From positions 124,001 through 188,000 of the forward strand of contig USFG01000001.1 of assembly GCA_900553855.1 (NCBI GenBank): a stretch of DNA of 64,000 nucleotides. The letters run 5' to 3'. Below are positions 32,948-41,783 of the stretch, one piece after another. The position numbers were made by a program, and so were the translations under genes. Within the stretch, counting starts at the first letter, position 1. Each line of letters opens with the position of its first letter. The notes under the pieces were generated by a model. That model searched no databases. It had not been told where the DNA came from and saw only the letters and a program-made list of their open reading frames with translations. The stretch comes from an uncultured Mycoplasmatota bacterium. GTDB taxonomy: Bacteria; Bacillota_I; Bacilli_A; RF39; UBA660.

Positions 32948-33799
32948 ATGAATCAAGATAAAATGCATTTAGTAAATAAAATATTTAAAAATGAAACTAT
33001 TAGAACTGTATGGGATAAAGAAGATGAAAAATATTATATTAGTGTTGTTGACATAGTTGGAGTTGTATCTGAAAGTGATAATCCAAGAAATTATTGGAAA
33101 GTATTAAAACATAGACTAAAACAAGAAGGAAATGAGTCGGTTACAAATTGTAACCAACTTAAATTAAAAGCTTCTGATGGTAAATATTATAATACTGATG
33201 TTGTTGATATTGAAGGGATGTTTAGAATTATTGAATCAATTCCTAGTAAGAATGCAGAACCAATTAAACAATGGCTAGCAAAATTGGGTAGTGAGAGAAT
33301 AGATGAAACATTTGATCCGTCACTAGCAGCTCAAAGATCAATAGATTTGTATAGAGCAACGGGTTATGATGAAAAATGGATTGCTAAAAGAATAAAAGGT
33401 ATTCAAGATAGAAAACAACTAACTGATGTATGGAAAGATGGCGGAATAACTGAACAAAAAGAATATGCAATTTTAACAAATGAAATTTATAAAGAATGGT
33501 CTGGTATGACTGCAAAACAATATAAATCATTTAAAGGTCTTAGAAAAGAATCATTAAGAGATAATATGACAGATGTTGAAGTAGCATTAGCTGATTTAGG
33601 AGAAATTGCAACAAGAGAAATAGCTAAAAAGAAAAATCCAAAAGGCTTAAATGAAAATATTGAAGTAGCAAGACGTGGTGGTAAAATTGCTGGTAATGCC
33701 AGAGAAGACTTAGAAAAAGAAATTGGTGAAAGTGTAGTTACTAGTAATAATGCGCTAAACTACGAATATGTAGATGAAAAAGAAATTGAAATGAAATAA
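32948..33799 (+). CDS. BRO-family/phage antirepressor-like protein
   Basis: 283 residues. The Bro-N domain is at about 10-110 (ETIRTVWDKEDEKYYISVVDIVGVV, PRNYWKVLKHRL, and DVVDIEGMFRIIESIPSKNAEPIKQWLAKLG as regions). The second half has repeated basic helices and an AREDLEKEIGESVV ending that resembles DinD-like antirepressors. Such proteins bind DNA in phages and mobile elements and often respond to host stress. Very good AGGAGG ribosome binding site. Function in this element is unknown. Confidence 0.8.
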   Translation: MNQDKMHLVNKIFKNETIRTVWDKEDEKYYISVVDIVGVVSESDNPRNYWKVLKHRLKQEGNESVTNCNQLKLKASDGKYYNTDVVDIEGMFRIIESIPSKNAEPIKQWLAKLGSERIDETFDPSLAAQRSIDLYRATGYDEKWIAKRIKGIQDRKQLTDVWKDGGITEQKEYAILTNEIYKEWSGMTAKQYKSFKGLRKESLRDNMTDVEVALADLGEIATREIAKKKNPKGLNENIEVARRGGKIAGNAREDLEKEIGESVVTSNNALNYEYVDEKEIEMK

Positions 33800-33831
33800 A
33801 GTTATATTTTAATTATTATGGAGTAAGTAGT

Positions 33832-35196
33832 ATGGAAAATAAAATAATAAGTAATAAAGCGCAATGTAAAAAATGTAAAGATATTATTGAGTCAAAAGAT
33901 AATAATGATTTAAAAAGATGTACTTGTGGCAGCATAGCAGTAGATGGTGGTCTAGAATATATTAAAAGAATAGGGAATCCAGATGATGTTATAGAGTTAT
34001 CTGAATATGAGAAAGAAAATTCCAATCAATTATTATCTAGCCCTTTGAATTCAAATGTTATAAAAAATGATTTTCCTATAGTTAAAATTCCTTCACCATT
34101 ATCCATATCCAATAGTTTTAGTAAAAATTTATTACCAGCAATAAAAATAAATAATTATTTTAGTGATTTAATTAATACTAATTTATCTTCTCCACTACAA
34201 AAGTTTTCAGAATCAATTTTAGAGAGTATAAAACCTAGTTATTTTGATTTTAATCATAGATTAGTGGAAACAATGAAACCAATTATTTCTATGCAAAACG
34301 AACTGATTTCTAGCATAGTAAAACAGATGAATCCAATGCAAGAAATTGCAAAAAAACTTTCAGAAGCTTTAAAACCGATTACATCACAGATAATTGATAG
34401 TTTACCTAAAATGACATCATATTTTGATGAATTATCAAAGAGTTGGGAAAAAGCGAGAGAAAATCCAGATAGTTTGCTAAATTGGATAGAATATTCAGAA
34501 AAGTTAAGTGAATATATTTGGACTATCCCTTATGACATTTCTTCTGACGAATTAAAAAGCCTGACAACCATAGTAAATTCAGAAAAAGAATTTGATAAAT
34601 ATATGTTAAAATATTTTGATAAAGCAAAACTTGAAAAATTGTTTAATGAATTATTATTCAAAATTCCATATAGACATAAAACAATATTAAAACAAATAAA
34701 AAATTCGTTTTATCAGAAGGATTATGCGTTGGCTAATACAGGAATATTATCAGTAATAGATGAATTATGCTCGCAATTTTTATCAGATAAGGGTTGCTTA
34801 AAAAGAAAAGATATATTGCTACCTATAGTAGAAATAATTGATAATACATCCGATGACAATTTTGAAGTAATTCCGATCTTAGTGCTAAATGATAATATTA
34901 ATGTAATATATGAAACTGTTGATTTTAATAAAAGAATTAAAATTAAAACAAATAAAAAAGTTAGAAGAAATCCTAGTCAACATGGGAAATATTTTTCGAA
35001 TAGAAAGATAGATACAATAATGTTATTGAATACTGTTTATTACTTACTAATAGTTATGGATACATATAAACAATATGTAGGAAAGATTATTTATGTAAAA
35101 AATTCTGCCGAAATTAGTTTTGCGAATATCACATATAGCAGTGATATAAAGAGATTTTATATTAGAAAAAAATATGTAAGAAAAAATAGAAAATAG
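33832..35196 (+). CDS. Zinc-ribbon protein with HEPN-like C-terminal motif
   Basis: 454 residues. The N-terminus has CKKCKDIIES and CTCGSIAVDGG, a four-Cys ribbon like that found in small DUF7695-type proteins, followed by GNPDDVIELS. A long, low-complexity helical middle (NPMQEIAKKLSEALKPI) spans about 80-220. The C-terminal domain contains RRNPSQHG, that is R379-N-P-S-Q-H384, matching the HEPN R-x4-H active-site pattern, within helices. HEPN domains are common RNase toxins in defence. Its stop is 26 bases before the right junction, so it closes the element. Confidence 0.55.
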   Translation: MENKIISNKAQCKKCKDIIESKDNNDLKRCTCGSIAVDGGLEYIKRIGNPDDVIELSEYEKENSNQLLSSPLNSNVIKNDFPIVKIPSPLSISNSFSKNLLPAIKINNYFSDLINTNLSSPLQKFSESILESIKPSYFDFNHRLVETMKPIISMQNELISSIVKQMNPMQEIAKKLSEALKPITSQIIDSLPKMTSYFDELSKSWEKARENPDSLLNWIEYSEKLSEYIWTIPYDISSDELKSLTTIVNSEKEFDKYMLKYFDKAKLEKLFNELLFKIPYRHKTILKQIKNSFYQKDYALANTGILSVIDELCSQFLSDKGCLKRKDILLPIVEIIDNTSDDNFEVIPILVLNDNINVIYETVDFNKRIKIKTNKKVRRNPSQHGKYFSNRKIDTIMLLNTVYYLLIVMDTYKQYVGKIIYVKNSAEISFANITYSSDIKRFYIRKKYVRKNRK

Positions 35197-35204
35197 TTGC
35201 ACTT

Positions 35205-35240
35205 TGACCATCACCAGGTGCAGAAGGTGCCGAAGTAATT
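35205..35240. other. Right attachment junction (attR) of the inserted element
   Basis: Element DNA ends AGGTGCA, then GA (35223-35224), and the host frame resumes as AGGTGCCGAAG. Read in the amidase frame the element side gives a stop (TGA at 35205) shortly before the joint. Confidence 0.8.
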
Positions 35241-36176
35241 TATGCTTTAAGAAATAAAGATACACTTGCTAAGAAAATATTAGATGAATTAGAAAAACAA
35301 GGACAACTAGTTAGAAAATATTATCAAAGAAGATTACCTAGAGATTATAATAAAGATTATTATTATATGTTGAGGAATACGCCTAATACGGAAGCTTTAA
35401 TTGTTGAATATGGTTTTTTAGATAATACAAGTGATGCTAATAAACTTAAAAATAATTATAAAAAATATACTGAGGCTGTTGTTAAAGCGGTAACTGAATA
35501 TGCTGGTTATAAATATGTTCCTCTTGCTGGTAGCGATTATTATGTTGTTAAAAAAGGAGATACATTGTGGAGTATTGCAAGGGCTTATGGTCTAACTGTA
35601 GACAAGTTAAAATCTCTAAATAATTTGACTAGTAATAATTTAACAATAGGTGATTCATTAATTGTTAAAGATAGTAGTGAAAATAGTGATAATAGTTCTA
35701 GTGCTGATAATAATAAATATTATATAGTTAAAAAGGGTGATAGTTTGTATTCAATTGCTAGAAGAAATAATATGACGGTGGATGAACTTAAGTCTCTAAA
35801 TAATTTAACTAGTAATATTTTATCTATTGGACAGAAATTAATAATTAGTAGTGGTTCTAATGTTCCAAATAATGTTTATGTAGTTAAAAAGGGTGATACT
35901 TTATGGAGTATAGCTAATAATTTTAATGTTAGTGTAAATGATTTGAAGAACGCGAATAATAAGAGTAATAATAGTTTAAGTATTGGAGAACAATTAATTA
36001 TTCCGGGAAAAAGTACTGGCGAAAATGTTAGTACAATTATTTATACAGTTAAGAGCGGAGATAATCTTTATAGTATTGCAAGACGTTATAATGTAACTGT
36101 TAATGAGATAAAATCATTAAATAATTTATCTAGTAATTTACTTAGTATAGGACAAAAATTAAGTATTCCAACATAA
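35208..36176 (+). pseudogene. N-acetylmuramoyl-L-alanine amidase, 3' fragment with four LysM repeats
   Basis: Continuation of the amidase split at 22496. Host codons resume at GAA (35223) with GAEVIYALRN, followed by RRLPRDYNKDYYYML and the catalytic TEALIVEYGFLDN. Four LysM repeats follow, each with a V-K-K-x-GD-x-L-W/Y-S-I-A start and ending near LSIG..L.IP. LysM binds peptidoglycan. An internal ATG at 35367 might give a protein lacking the zinc ligands but keeping the LysM part. Excision of the element would restore the full enzyme. Confidence 0.92.
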
Positions 36177-36180
36177 AATA

Positions 36181-36227
36181 AAAAGATTATATTTCTAATA
36201 AATTAATATTAGGATATAATCTTTTTT
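36181..36227. terminator. Bidirectional terminator between amidase and LCP genes
   Basis: AAAGATTATAT pairs with ATATAATCTTT and encloses a second stem CTAATA / TATTAG. T-runs occur on both sides. Confidence 0.82.
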
Positions 36228-38090
36228 CTATTCTTCTGTTTCGGCGATATTTTTACATACTGTAACTTTTAAGTTATCAATGTTATTAGTAAGTGTTCCG
36301 CTTCGAATATCTTGATTTGTTATTTTGTTATTTTCACAATCGTTTGATGTATATTCTTCTTCTGTTATGGTAATATTTCTAGAACTTGCCCATTCTTTAA
36401 CGTATTCTATAGATGAGCCAATAAAGTTTGGTAAGGTTTCATTTCTTGTTCCTGAAGTTACGTTTTTACCTATAACAGGGATAGTAAACTCTTTATTTGC
36501 TGAGAATGAGAATGTTTTAATTAATTCAGTTTCTTGTAATTCTAGATTTTCTTTCATTGCTTTTACAATTTCTTTTAAACTATTTTCATAATATTGGAAT
36601 GTATACATATCATAACCATTTTGATATATTGTTAAATCGTAACCACTTAGGTATGTTTTTTGAATATTTATAAAGTTATTATCATCAAAATTATTATTAA
36701 GTAAGATATTTTTACCTACATTATAGAAATTTAATATTTCTTTAGTTGACATGTTTGTATCAATATTATTTGATACTGCATTTAATAATTTATAAAAAGT
36801 ATCAATTGATCTAATTGTTTTAGTTTTATTAGCGATAGCTGTAACAACTGCTTGTTGATGTTCGATTCTTTTAAAATCAGATGATGCAAATTGATGTCTG
36901 TTTCTTGAGTAAGCAAGAGCTTGTTCACCATTAATAGTTTGATTGGGTCCTGGTGTGATATATACTAAATTTTCACCAAAACTACGATTTGAATCTTGTT
37001 CACAAATTTTATCGCCACAATTAATGTTTCCATTTTTTCTAAAATCCGGTTTATCTATATCTAAAGTAACACCACCAAGGGCATCTACTAAAGAAACTAC
37101 ACCTTTAAAGTTAATTTTTACATAATAATCAATATTAATATCAATTAAATTTTGAATTGTATCTATCATACATTTAGTTCCGTATCCAGCTGCTGAATTT
37201 ATTTTATTACTTTTGTTATTATTACAAGCAATTGGTACATATGTATCTCTTGGAATAGAGAAGATAGTTGCTGATAATGTTTTAGGGTTAAATGTTATTA
37301 ACATTATAGAATCACCATTAAATGCTGCATTGTTGGATAAACCATCATATTCTGAATCTACGCCTAGTAGTAAAACTGTAAATGGTTCAGTAACTGATTT
37401 ATTGGTTGATGCTACTGTATCTTGATTTTTCATTTGTTTACTATAAGAATCTATTATAAATGTCTCGTTTGCGATGTTTATATATTTTTCAATATTATTA
37501 TATTTTAAAACATAATTTCCATCTATAAATATAGCATCTACTTCTTTATTATATAAGGCATCAAGTAATTTTTCATATGAATCATATTCTGTTATTTTTA
37601 CTTTCATTCCCTTATTAGCCATATATTCTTGAGGTAAAATATATCCTTCAATATCTTCTTCATTATTTATTAAACCGATAGTTTTTATTTCAATATCTTT
37701 ATCTAAACTAATTAAATTAGTTGTATAAATTATTTTATCTTTACTTATATTATCTACTATTTTATAGGTCTTATTTATATAATAGTAACCAAATGAATTA
37801 GCACCAGTAAAGATGGTTGTAAGAACTAATAAAATGGTTAAAATTATATGTTTTTTTAAAATTAATAAAAATAGTCCAATAAATAAAAATAAAATTAAGT
37901 TTAAATATAAAAATATTATTAAAATAATTCTAAATAAAGTTTCAATATTTCCTAATAATATTAAACTATAAGAAAATAAAATTATTGATACTAAATATAG
38001 AATAAATAGTATATAGAAAGATATACGATATATCTTGTTTGTCTTTTTTAATTTTTTAAATAAATTTTTAATGTTACTCTTTTTACTCAT
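36228..38090 (-). CDS. LytR-CpsA-Psr (LCP) family glycopolymer transferase, extended form
   Basis: 620 residues, about twice a usual LCP. It begins with a basic tail and three to four membrane helices (residues about 20-115). Residues about 120-225 resemble a substrate-binding-protein lobe (KTIGLINNEEDIEG, KVKITEYDSYEKLLDALYNKEVDAIFID as regions). The LCP catalytic domain follows: VLLLGVDSE, DSIMLITFNP, SIPRDTYV, INSAAGYG, and AYSRNRHQFASSDFKRIEHQQ. The C-terminus has a PASTA-like unit. LCP enzymes attach wall polymers to peptidoglycan. ATG 38090 with AGGTG 6 bases upstream is preferred over GTG 38099. Confidence 0.9.
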   Translation of the reverse strand: MSKKSNIKNLFKKLKKTNKIYRISFYILFILYLVSIILFSYSLILLGNIETLFRIILIIFLYLNLILFLFIGLFLLILKKHIILTILLVLTTIFTGANSFGYYYINKTYKIVDNISKDKIIYTTNLISLDKDIEIKTIGLINNEEDIEGYILPQEYMANKGMKVKITEYDSYEKLLDALYNKEVDAIFIDGNYVLKYNNIEKYINIANETFIIDSYSKQMKNQDTVASTNKSVTEPFTVLLLGVDSEYDGLSNNAAFNGDSIMLITFNPKTLSATIFSIPRDTYVPIACNNNKSNKINSAAGYGTKCMIDTIQNLIDINIDYYVKINFKGVVSLVDALGGVTLDIDKPDFRKNGNINCGDKICEQDSNRSFGENLVYITPGPNQTINGEQALAYSRNRHQFASSDFKRIEHQQAVVTAIANKTKTIRSIDTFYKLLNAVSNNIDTNMSTKEILNFYNVGKNILLNNNFDDNNFINIQKTYLSGYDLTIYQNGYDMYTFQYYENSLKEIVKAMKENLELQETELIKTFSFSANKEFTIPVIGKNVTSGTRNETLPNFIGSSIEYVKEWASSRNITITEEEYTSNDCENNKITNQDIRSGTLTNNIDNLKVTVCKNIAETEE

Positions 38091-38196
38091 GGCTTTCACC
38101 TAGTATAAATATTAACATAAATTTTTTTAAAATAAAAGTGATATATGCCAATTCGATAAGTCATTATGTAACATAAAATAATATGGGTGATGGAAT

Positions 38197-38424
38197 GTGG
38201 ATAGTACAATAATTATTGTTGTTGGATTAATTGTATCATTAATTTCAATAGTAACACCTATAATTAAACTTAATAATAATTTAACTAGATTAAATGTAAC
38301 GATAGTGGGACTAACTAATTCAATGGAAGAAGTACTTATTACAACTAAAAATCATGAAAAAAGGATTATGTATTTGGAGCATAACTGGAAGAGTGGTGAT
38401 GCAAATGGAAATAACAATTCCTAG
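38197..38424 (+). CDS. Small single-helix membrane protein before holin-like gene
   Basis: 75 residues: an N-terminal membrane helix (TIIIVVGLIVSLISIVTPII), then a coiled segment (NNLTRLNVTIVGLTNSMEEV) and a polar end. GTG start, with GGTGATGG upstream. It overlaps the following holin-like gene. The pairing recalls phage XhlA-holin cassettes, though here the membrane helix is at the N-terminus. The function is unproven. Confidence 0.55.
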   Translation: MDSTIIIVVGLIVSLISIVTPIIKLNNNLTRLNVTIVGLTNSMEEVLITTKNHEKRIMYLEHNWKSGDANGNNNS

Positions 38425-38659
38425 TATTATTTCACTTATGACTTTAATCATTGGATATATTAGTAAGTATTTAGGATTAGATAGTAAATATATTCCATTT
38501 CAAAATATTGCTATTGGAGTATTATCAGGAATATTAGTGTATTTTTTAAAGTTAGATACAAATATATGGAGTGCTTTAGTTATATGTTTAATTTCAGCAT
38601 TATCAGCAGGTGGTTTATATGATTCTATTAAAAAAAATAATGATGGAGAAATAAGTTAA
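38405..38659 (+). CDS. Holin-like membrane protein
   Basis: 84 residues with two to three hydrophobic helices (IISLMTLIIGYISKYLGL, NIAIGVLSGILVYFLKL, ALVICLISALSAGGLYDSI) and a short polar tail, the plan of phage holins. GGTG lies 6 bases before ATG 38405, inside the previous gene. Longer in-frame starts (38399, 38354) have poorer sites. It lies close to the split amidase, so the pair may be a domesticated lysis or wall-turnover module. Confidence 0.6.
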   Translation: MEITIPSIISLMTLIIGYISKYLGLDSKYIPFQNIAIGVLSGILVYFLKLDTNIWSALVICLISALSAGGLYDSIKKNNDGEIS

Positions 38660-38687
38660 ATTATTAAATTTAAAATTATTTATTTTG

Positions 38688-38716
38688 AAGAACTTTAAAT
38701 TTTTAGAGTTCTTTTT
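38688..38716 (+). terminator. Terminator after the holin-like gene
   Basis: AAGAACTTTA pairs with TAGAGTTCTT (one G-U) and is followed by a T-run. Confidence 0.72.
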
Positions 38717-38720
38717 CTAA

Positions 38721-38749
38721 TTTACTAAAAATAAGTTACATGATATACT
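38721..38749 (+). promoter_or_regulatory. Promoter of the surface-protein operon
   Basis: TTTACT (38721-38726) and TATACT (38744-38749), 17 apart. The expected start of transcription is after 38755, which excludes the upstream ATG at 38740 as a start codon. Confidence 0.7.
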
Positions 38750-38778
38750 ATAAAGGAAGAAGAAGGGAACTAATTAAT

Positions 38779-39156
38779 ATGAAAAAAGTTATAAAAATTG
38801 TTATAGTTCTATTGTGTTGTTTAGGTATTTTTTTAATCTATAATTATATTAAACCAGTAGATGATACATATAAGTTATATATTAAGTGTAATAATCATGG
38901 TGAAAAATATAGTGTTATGATTAATGATGAAATTAAGTTTGCAACTGATGATGAAAAGTGTGCTTTAAATTTAAAAGTTGAAGATATAAATAGAGATTAT
39001 ATTAAATTAAGTTCTAATACATTTTTTTATAAAATTAATGGTAGAGATTTAATAGATAGTTTGACTCTGTCATATGATGTATATGTATCTAGTAATAGTG
39101 ATTTAACTTTAGTTGGTCATGATAAAGATACTAGATTCGAGTTTTCTTATAAATAA
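38779..39156 (+). CDS. Membrane-anchored extracytoplasmic protein, unknown
   Basis: 125 residues with a basic start and a hydrophobic helix (IVIVLLCCLGIFLIYNYI), then an outside domain of about 95 residues with two cysteines (IKCNNHGE, DDEKCALNL) that could pair. I do not recognise it. The AGAAGGGAA site and the promoter position point to ATG 38779. It lies 20 bases before the cadherin-like surface gene, so they are probably co-expressed. Confidence 0.6.
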   Translation: MKKVIKIVIVLLCCLGIFLIYNYIKPVDDTYKLYIKCNNHGEKYSVMINDEIKFATDDEKCALNLKVEDINRDYIKLSSNTFFYKINGRDLIDSLTLSYDVYVSSNSDLTLVGHDKDTRFEFSYK

Positions 39157-39176
39157 TTATTAATGGGTGGATAGGT

Positions 39177-40766
39177 ATGAAAAAATTTATTTTATTATTT
39201 ACTTTTTTGTTATTACCAAAAGTCGTATTTGCGGATAATGAGTTTTTACTTTCTTGTGATAAAAATAAAATTAATGTAAATGATCAAGTTATTTGTAGAT
39301 TTTCTTTTAAATCTGATGATGAGTATAATTATATTAAATATGATATAGCTGAACTTGATGGGCTTTCTTTAATTGATGTTAGGAGTAATTATTCAAATTT
39401 ATGGAATGTAAAAAATAATGAAAGTTTATCACAAAATGTTGTAAATGGATTACAAGAATTTGGAATTTTATTGTTTAAAGCTGATAAATCTGGAGAATAT
39501 GATGTTAAGGTTTCAAATATATCTTATGGAATTTATAATTCTAGTGAATTAAAAGAAGTAAAAGAAGTTAGTACTAAGGTTAAAGTTATTAGTGATGATA
39601 ATTTTTTAAAAAGTATTATGATTAATGATGTTGTAATTGATGACTTTGATAATAATAAATTTAATTATACTTATGAAACTGATTTAAGTGAGATTAATAT
39701 TGAGGCTATTTCTAATAATAATTTTGCAAATGTGAGTGGTACTGGAAAGATAACCTTAACTAAACATTTAGAAAGAGTAGTTGTTCCAATAATTGTTACT
39801 AGTGAAAGTGGTGCTAGTAGAGCATATATCTTAAATATTGTTAATAAAAAATATGTTGATAATAATATAGATAAAAAACTAGAAGATTTAATTATTAAAA
39901 ATGATGCGGGCGATACTATTATTTTTGATTTTAAAAGTGAAATATATGATTATAATATCGAAGTTGGTAGTAAAGTTAATTATGTAAATATTTCACCTAA
40001 GATTTTAAATAAAGATTGTAATTTTGTTAAAGGATTTAATGCTGGTAAGGTTAATATTAAATCTGGTAATAATATAGTTTTAATAAAAATAGTAGATAAA
40101 GATAACAATGAAAAAACTTATGTTTTAAATATTATTAAACCAATAGAATCTTTTTCTAACAATAGTTATTTAAAATCTATTGATATAAAAGGTTATAATT
40201 TAAAATTTAGTAAAAAAGTAAGAAATTATAATTTGGAAATTAAAAGAAATGATAGAAGTTTAGATATTAGTCCGGTTCTTGATGATGAAAATGCATCATA
40301 TGTAATTAGTGGAAATGAGAATTTAAAAAATGGTAGTGTTATTTATATAACTGTTACTGCTCCTGATACATCTAATACGGTTTATACTATTAATATAAGT
40401 GTTAAAAAAGCTAATATGTTTGTGATTCTTTATTTAATTATTCCAGTTGGATTAATATACTTAGGATATAAATATAAAGATAGTATTGTTAAGTTACTAA
40501 AGAAGAAGAAATTAATTGAAGATTTAACTTTAGATGAATTATTAACAAGATATAATTTGAATTATAAAGATAAGGGATTAACTAAATTTTTTGATAAATT
40601 AAGTGAAGTGGATAAGAGAACTATTTTGATTGATTCTTTAAAAAATAATATTTTAGCTAATAAAACTAGTTTATACTTAGACTTATATAAAGCAAGTAAA
40701 CATGGTGTTAAAAAGAATAAAAAGGCTAGTACTAAAAACAAGGTTAAGAACAATAAAAAGAAATGA
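39177..40766 (+). CDS. Surface protein with cadherin-like beta-sandwich repeats
   Basis: 529 residues. Signal peptide (KKFILLFTFLLLPKVVFA), an N-terminal beta domain with a Cys pair, then three repeats of the cadherin-like type (PF12733): 'NFLKSIMINDVVIDDFDNNKFNYTYE', 'DKKLEDLIIKND', 'NSYLKSIDIKG' each followed by a Y-T/V-L-N-I ending. A membrane helix lies near residue 412-432, and a basic cytosolic tail of about 95 residues ends in a lysine run. It stops at TGA, immediately before a terminator, which supports the standard code. Role in adhesion or wall organisation is inferred. Confidence 0.75.
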   Translation: MKKFILLFTFLLLPKVVFADNEFLLSCDKNKINVNDQVICRFSFKSDDEYNYIKYDIAELDGLSLIDVRSNYSNLWNVKNNESLSQNVVNGLQEFGILLFKADKSGEYDVKVSNISYGIYNSSELKEVKEVSTKVKVISDDNFLKSIMINDVVIDDFDNNKFNYTYETDLSEINIEAISNNNFANVSGTGKITLTKHLERVVVPIIVTSESGASRAYILNIVNKKYVDNNIDKKLEDLIIKNDAGDTIIFDFKSEIYDYNIEVGSKVNYVNISPKILNKDCNFVKGFNAGKVNIKSGNNIVLIKIVDKDNNEKTYVLNIIKPIESFSNNSYLKSIDIKGYNLKFSKKVRNYNLEIKRNDRSLDISPVLDDENASYVISGNENLKNGSVIYITVTAPDTSNTVYTINISVKKANMFVILYLIIPVGLIYLGYKYKDSIVKLLKKKKLIEDLTLDELLTRYNLNYKDKGLTKFFDKLSEVDKRTILIDSLKNNILANKTSLYLDLYKASKHGVKKNKKASTKNKVKNNKKK

Positions 40767-40799
40767 ATATTTTGGAATAATTAATTCATTTCTTTTTTT
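40758..40799 (+). terminator. Terminator after the cadherin-like gene
   Basis: AAAGAAATGAAT pairs with AATTCATTTCTTT across a loop; seven T follow. Confidence 0.8.
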
Positions 40800-40871
40800 G
40801 TCTATATTTAAAAAATAGTAATAGAATTTTTAATTATTAGCTAAATTATAGTTGGTAGTTTTTATCAAGAT

Positions 40872-40903
40872 AAAAAATGGTTAGTTTTCACTAATCATTT
40901 TTT
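40872..40903 (-). terminator. Terminator for the SDR-kinase operon
   Basis: AAAAAATGGTTAG and CTAATCATTTTTT form a stem (one G-U) with T-runs on both strands; it ends just before the SDR stop on the minus strand. Confidence 0.75.
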
Positions 40904-40910
40904 AGTTTTT

Positions 40911-41780
40911 TTACCAATTTTCTTTAATTTCAGGTCTTGAGTCTGGTTTATTAACTATTTTGATTCCAAAGCCAGCAGATGTTGTTCCACCATCAACTAA
41001 GATATCAGTACCGGTTAAGTAACCATTTTGAGGATTAATAACTGAACTTATTAAGTAACCTATTTCTTCTGGTTTAGCACCACGATCAAATCCAGAATAA
41101 TGTAGGCATAATTGCGTACCTGGTTCGTTTGCTTCTTTAACTGTCATTGGAGTATGAACGAATCCTGGTGAAACTGAAACAACGCGAATATTTTTTTCTT
41201 TAGCATATTTATAGGCAGAATTTTTAACATACCATATAACAAAGTTTTTAGATAAACAATAGGCAATTTGAGATGCCTTTTCTTTTCCTAATAGTTTACA
41301 TCTTTTGATCATTTTTTCTAAAAATAAGTTTTCATCTCTTAGAGCATAATAGTAAAATTTTTCGGGAATTAAAATTTTAGGCAGTGTATATGCTGAACAT
41401 GAAGCAACATCACAAATACATCCTCCGTCCATAACTTTAAAAAATTCTTGATTTATATATTTTGTGCCTAAAGCATTAATTCTTAAAACGTTTTCTGATG
41501 AAACACCAGTACCTGATACTCCTGCTGAGTTAACAACACCTACTACGTTACCTTTGCTTTTAGCGAATATAGCAAGTTTTTCTACGTTTTCACGATTTGA
41601 TGTATCACATACATAATATTCTACATTAATACCACATTCTTTTATTTCTTTTGTTGCGTTTATTAATTTTTCTTCATTTCTTCCACTTATTATTACTAAA
41701 CTGTTTTCTTTTGGCATCGTTTTGGCTGTTGCTAAACCAATACCAGATGTGCCTCCTGTTATTACATAAATATTTTTCAT
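40911..41780 (-). CDS. Short-chain dehydrogenase/reductase
   Basis: 289 residues. Rossmann fold with TGGTSGIG at residues 8-15, VVNSAGVSG, a Ser in the DVASCSAY region, and the catalytic YCLSK (Tyr-x-x-x-Lys) near residue 173, then SPGFVHTPM and LVDGGTTSA. An insertion of about 35 residues follows the serine strand. It uses NAD(P)H; the substrate cannot be inferred. Its AAAGGAGGAA ribosome binding site lies within the last codons of the kinase gene, so the two are one operon. Confidence 0.88.
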   Translation of the reverse strand: MKNIYVITGGTSGIGLATAKTMPKENSLVIISGRNEEKLINATKEIKECGINVEYYVCDTSNRENVEKLAIFAKSKGNVVGVVNSAGVSGTGVSSENVLRINALGTKYINQEFFKVMDGGCICDVASCSAYTLPKILIPEKFYYYALRDENLFLEKMIKRCKLLGKEKASQIAYCLSKNFVIWYVKNSAYKYAKEKNIRVVSVSPGFVHTPMTVKEANEPGTQLCLHYSGFDRGAKPEEIGYLISSVINPQNGYLTGTDILVDGGTTSAGFGIKIVNKPDSRPEIKENW

Positions 41781-41783
41781 TTT

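Larger units (their letters stand above)
22496..35222. mobile_element. 12.7-kb Tn4451/TnpX-type element carrying defence-like genes
   Basis: The element interrupts the amidase gene precisely and is bounded by GA dinucleotides at 22496 and 35223. It encodes a large serine recombinase (29527-31101) and TnpV (22568-22918). TnpX-type transposons such as Tn4451 carry tnpV, use a serine recombinase, and are known to recombine at a GA dinucleotide; all three agree here. Cargo: RHH regulator, BcgI-like restriction-modification pair, DUF4268, DUF3644, HTH protein, AbiEi, BRO protein and a HEPN-like protein. No conjugation genes are present, so it would need help to move between cells. The recombinase lies inside the element rather than at an edge. 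Confidence 0.85.

Noticed and set aside
35196..36176. An independent LysM protein starting at ATG 35367
   Set aside because: The frame is open from 35208 and its first part matches the missing middle of the amidase at 22232, including the catalytic Glu region, so it is the 3' half of a split gene.
38197..38659. Remnant prophage
   Set aside because: Only the holin-like pair and a nearby amidase suggest a phage; there are no capsid, portal, terminase or tail genes within the window.
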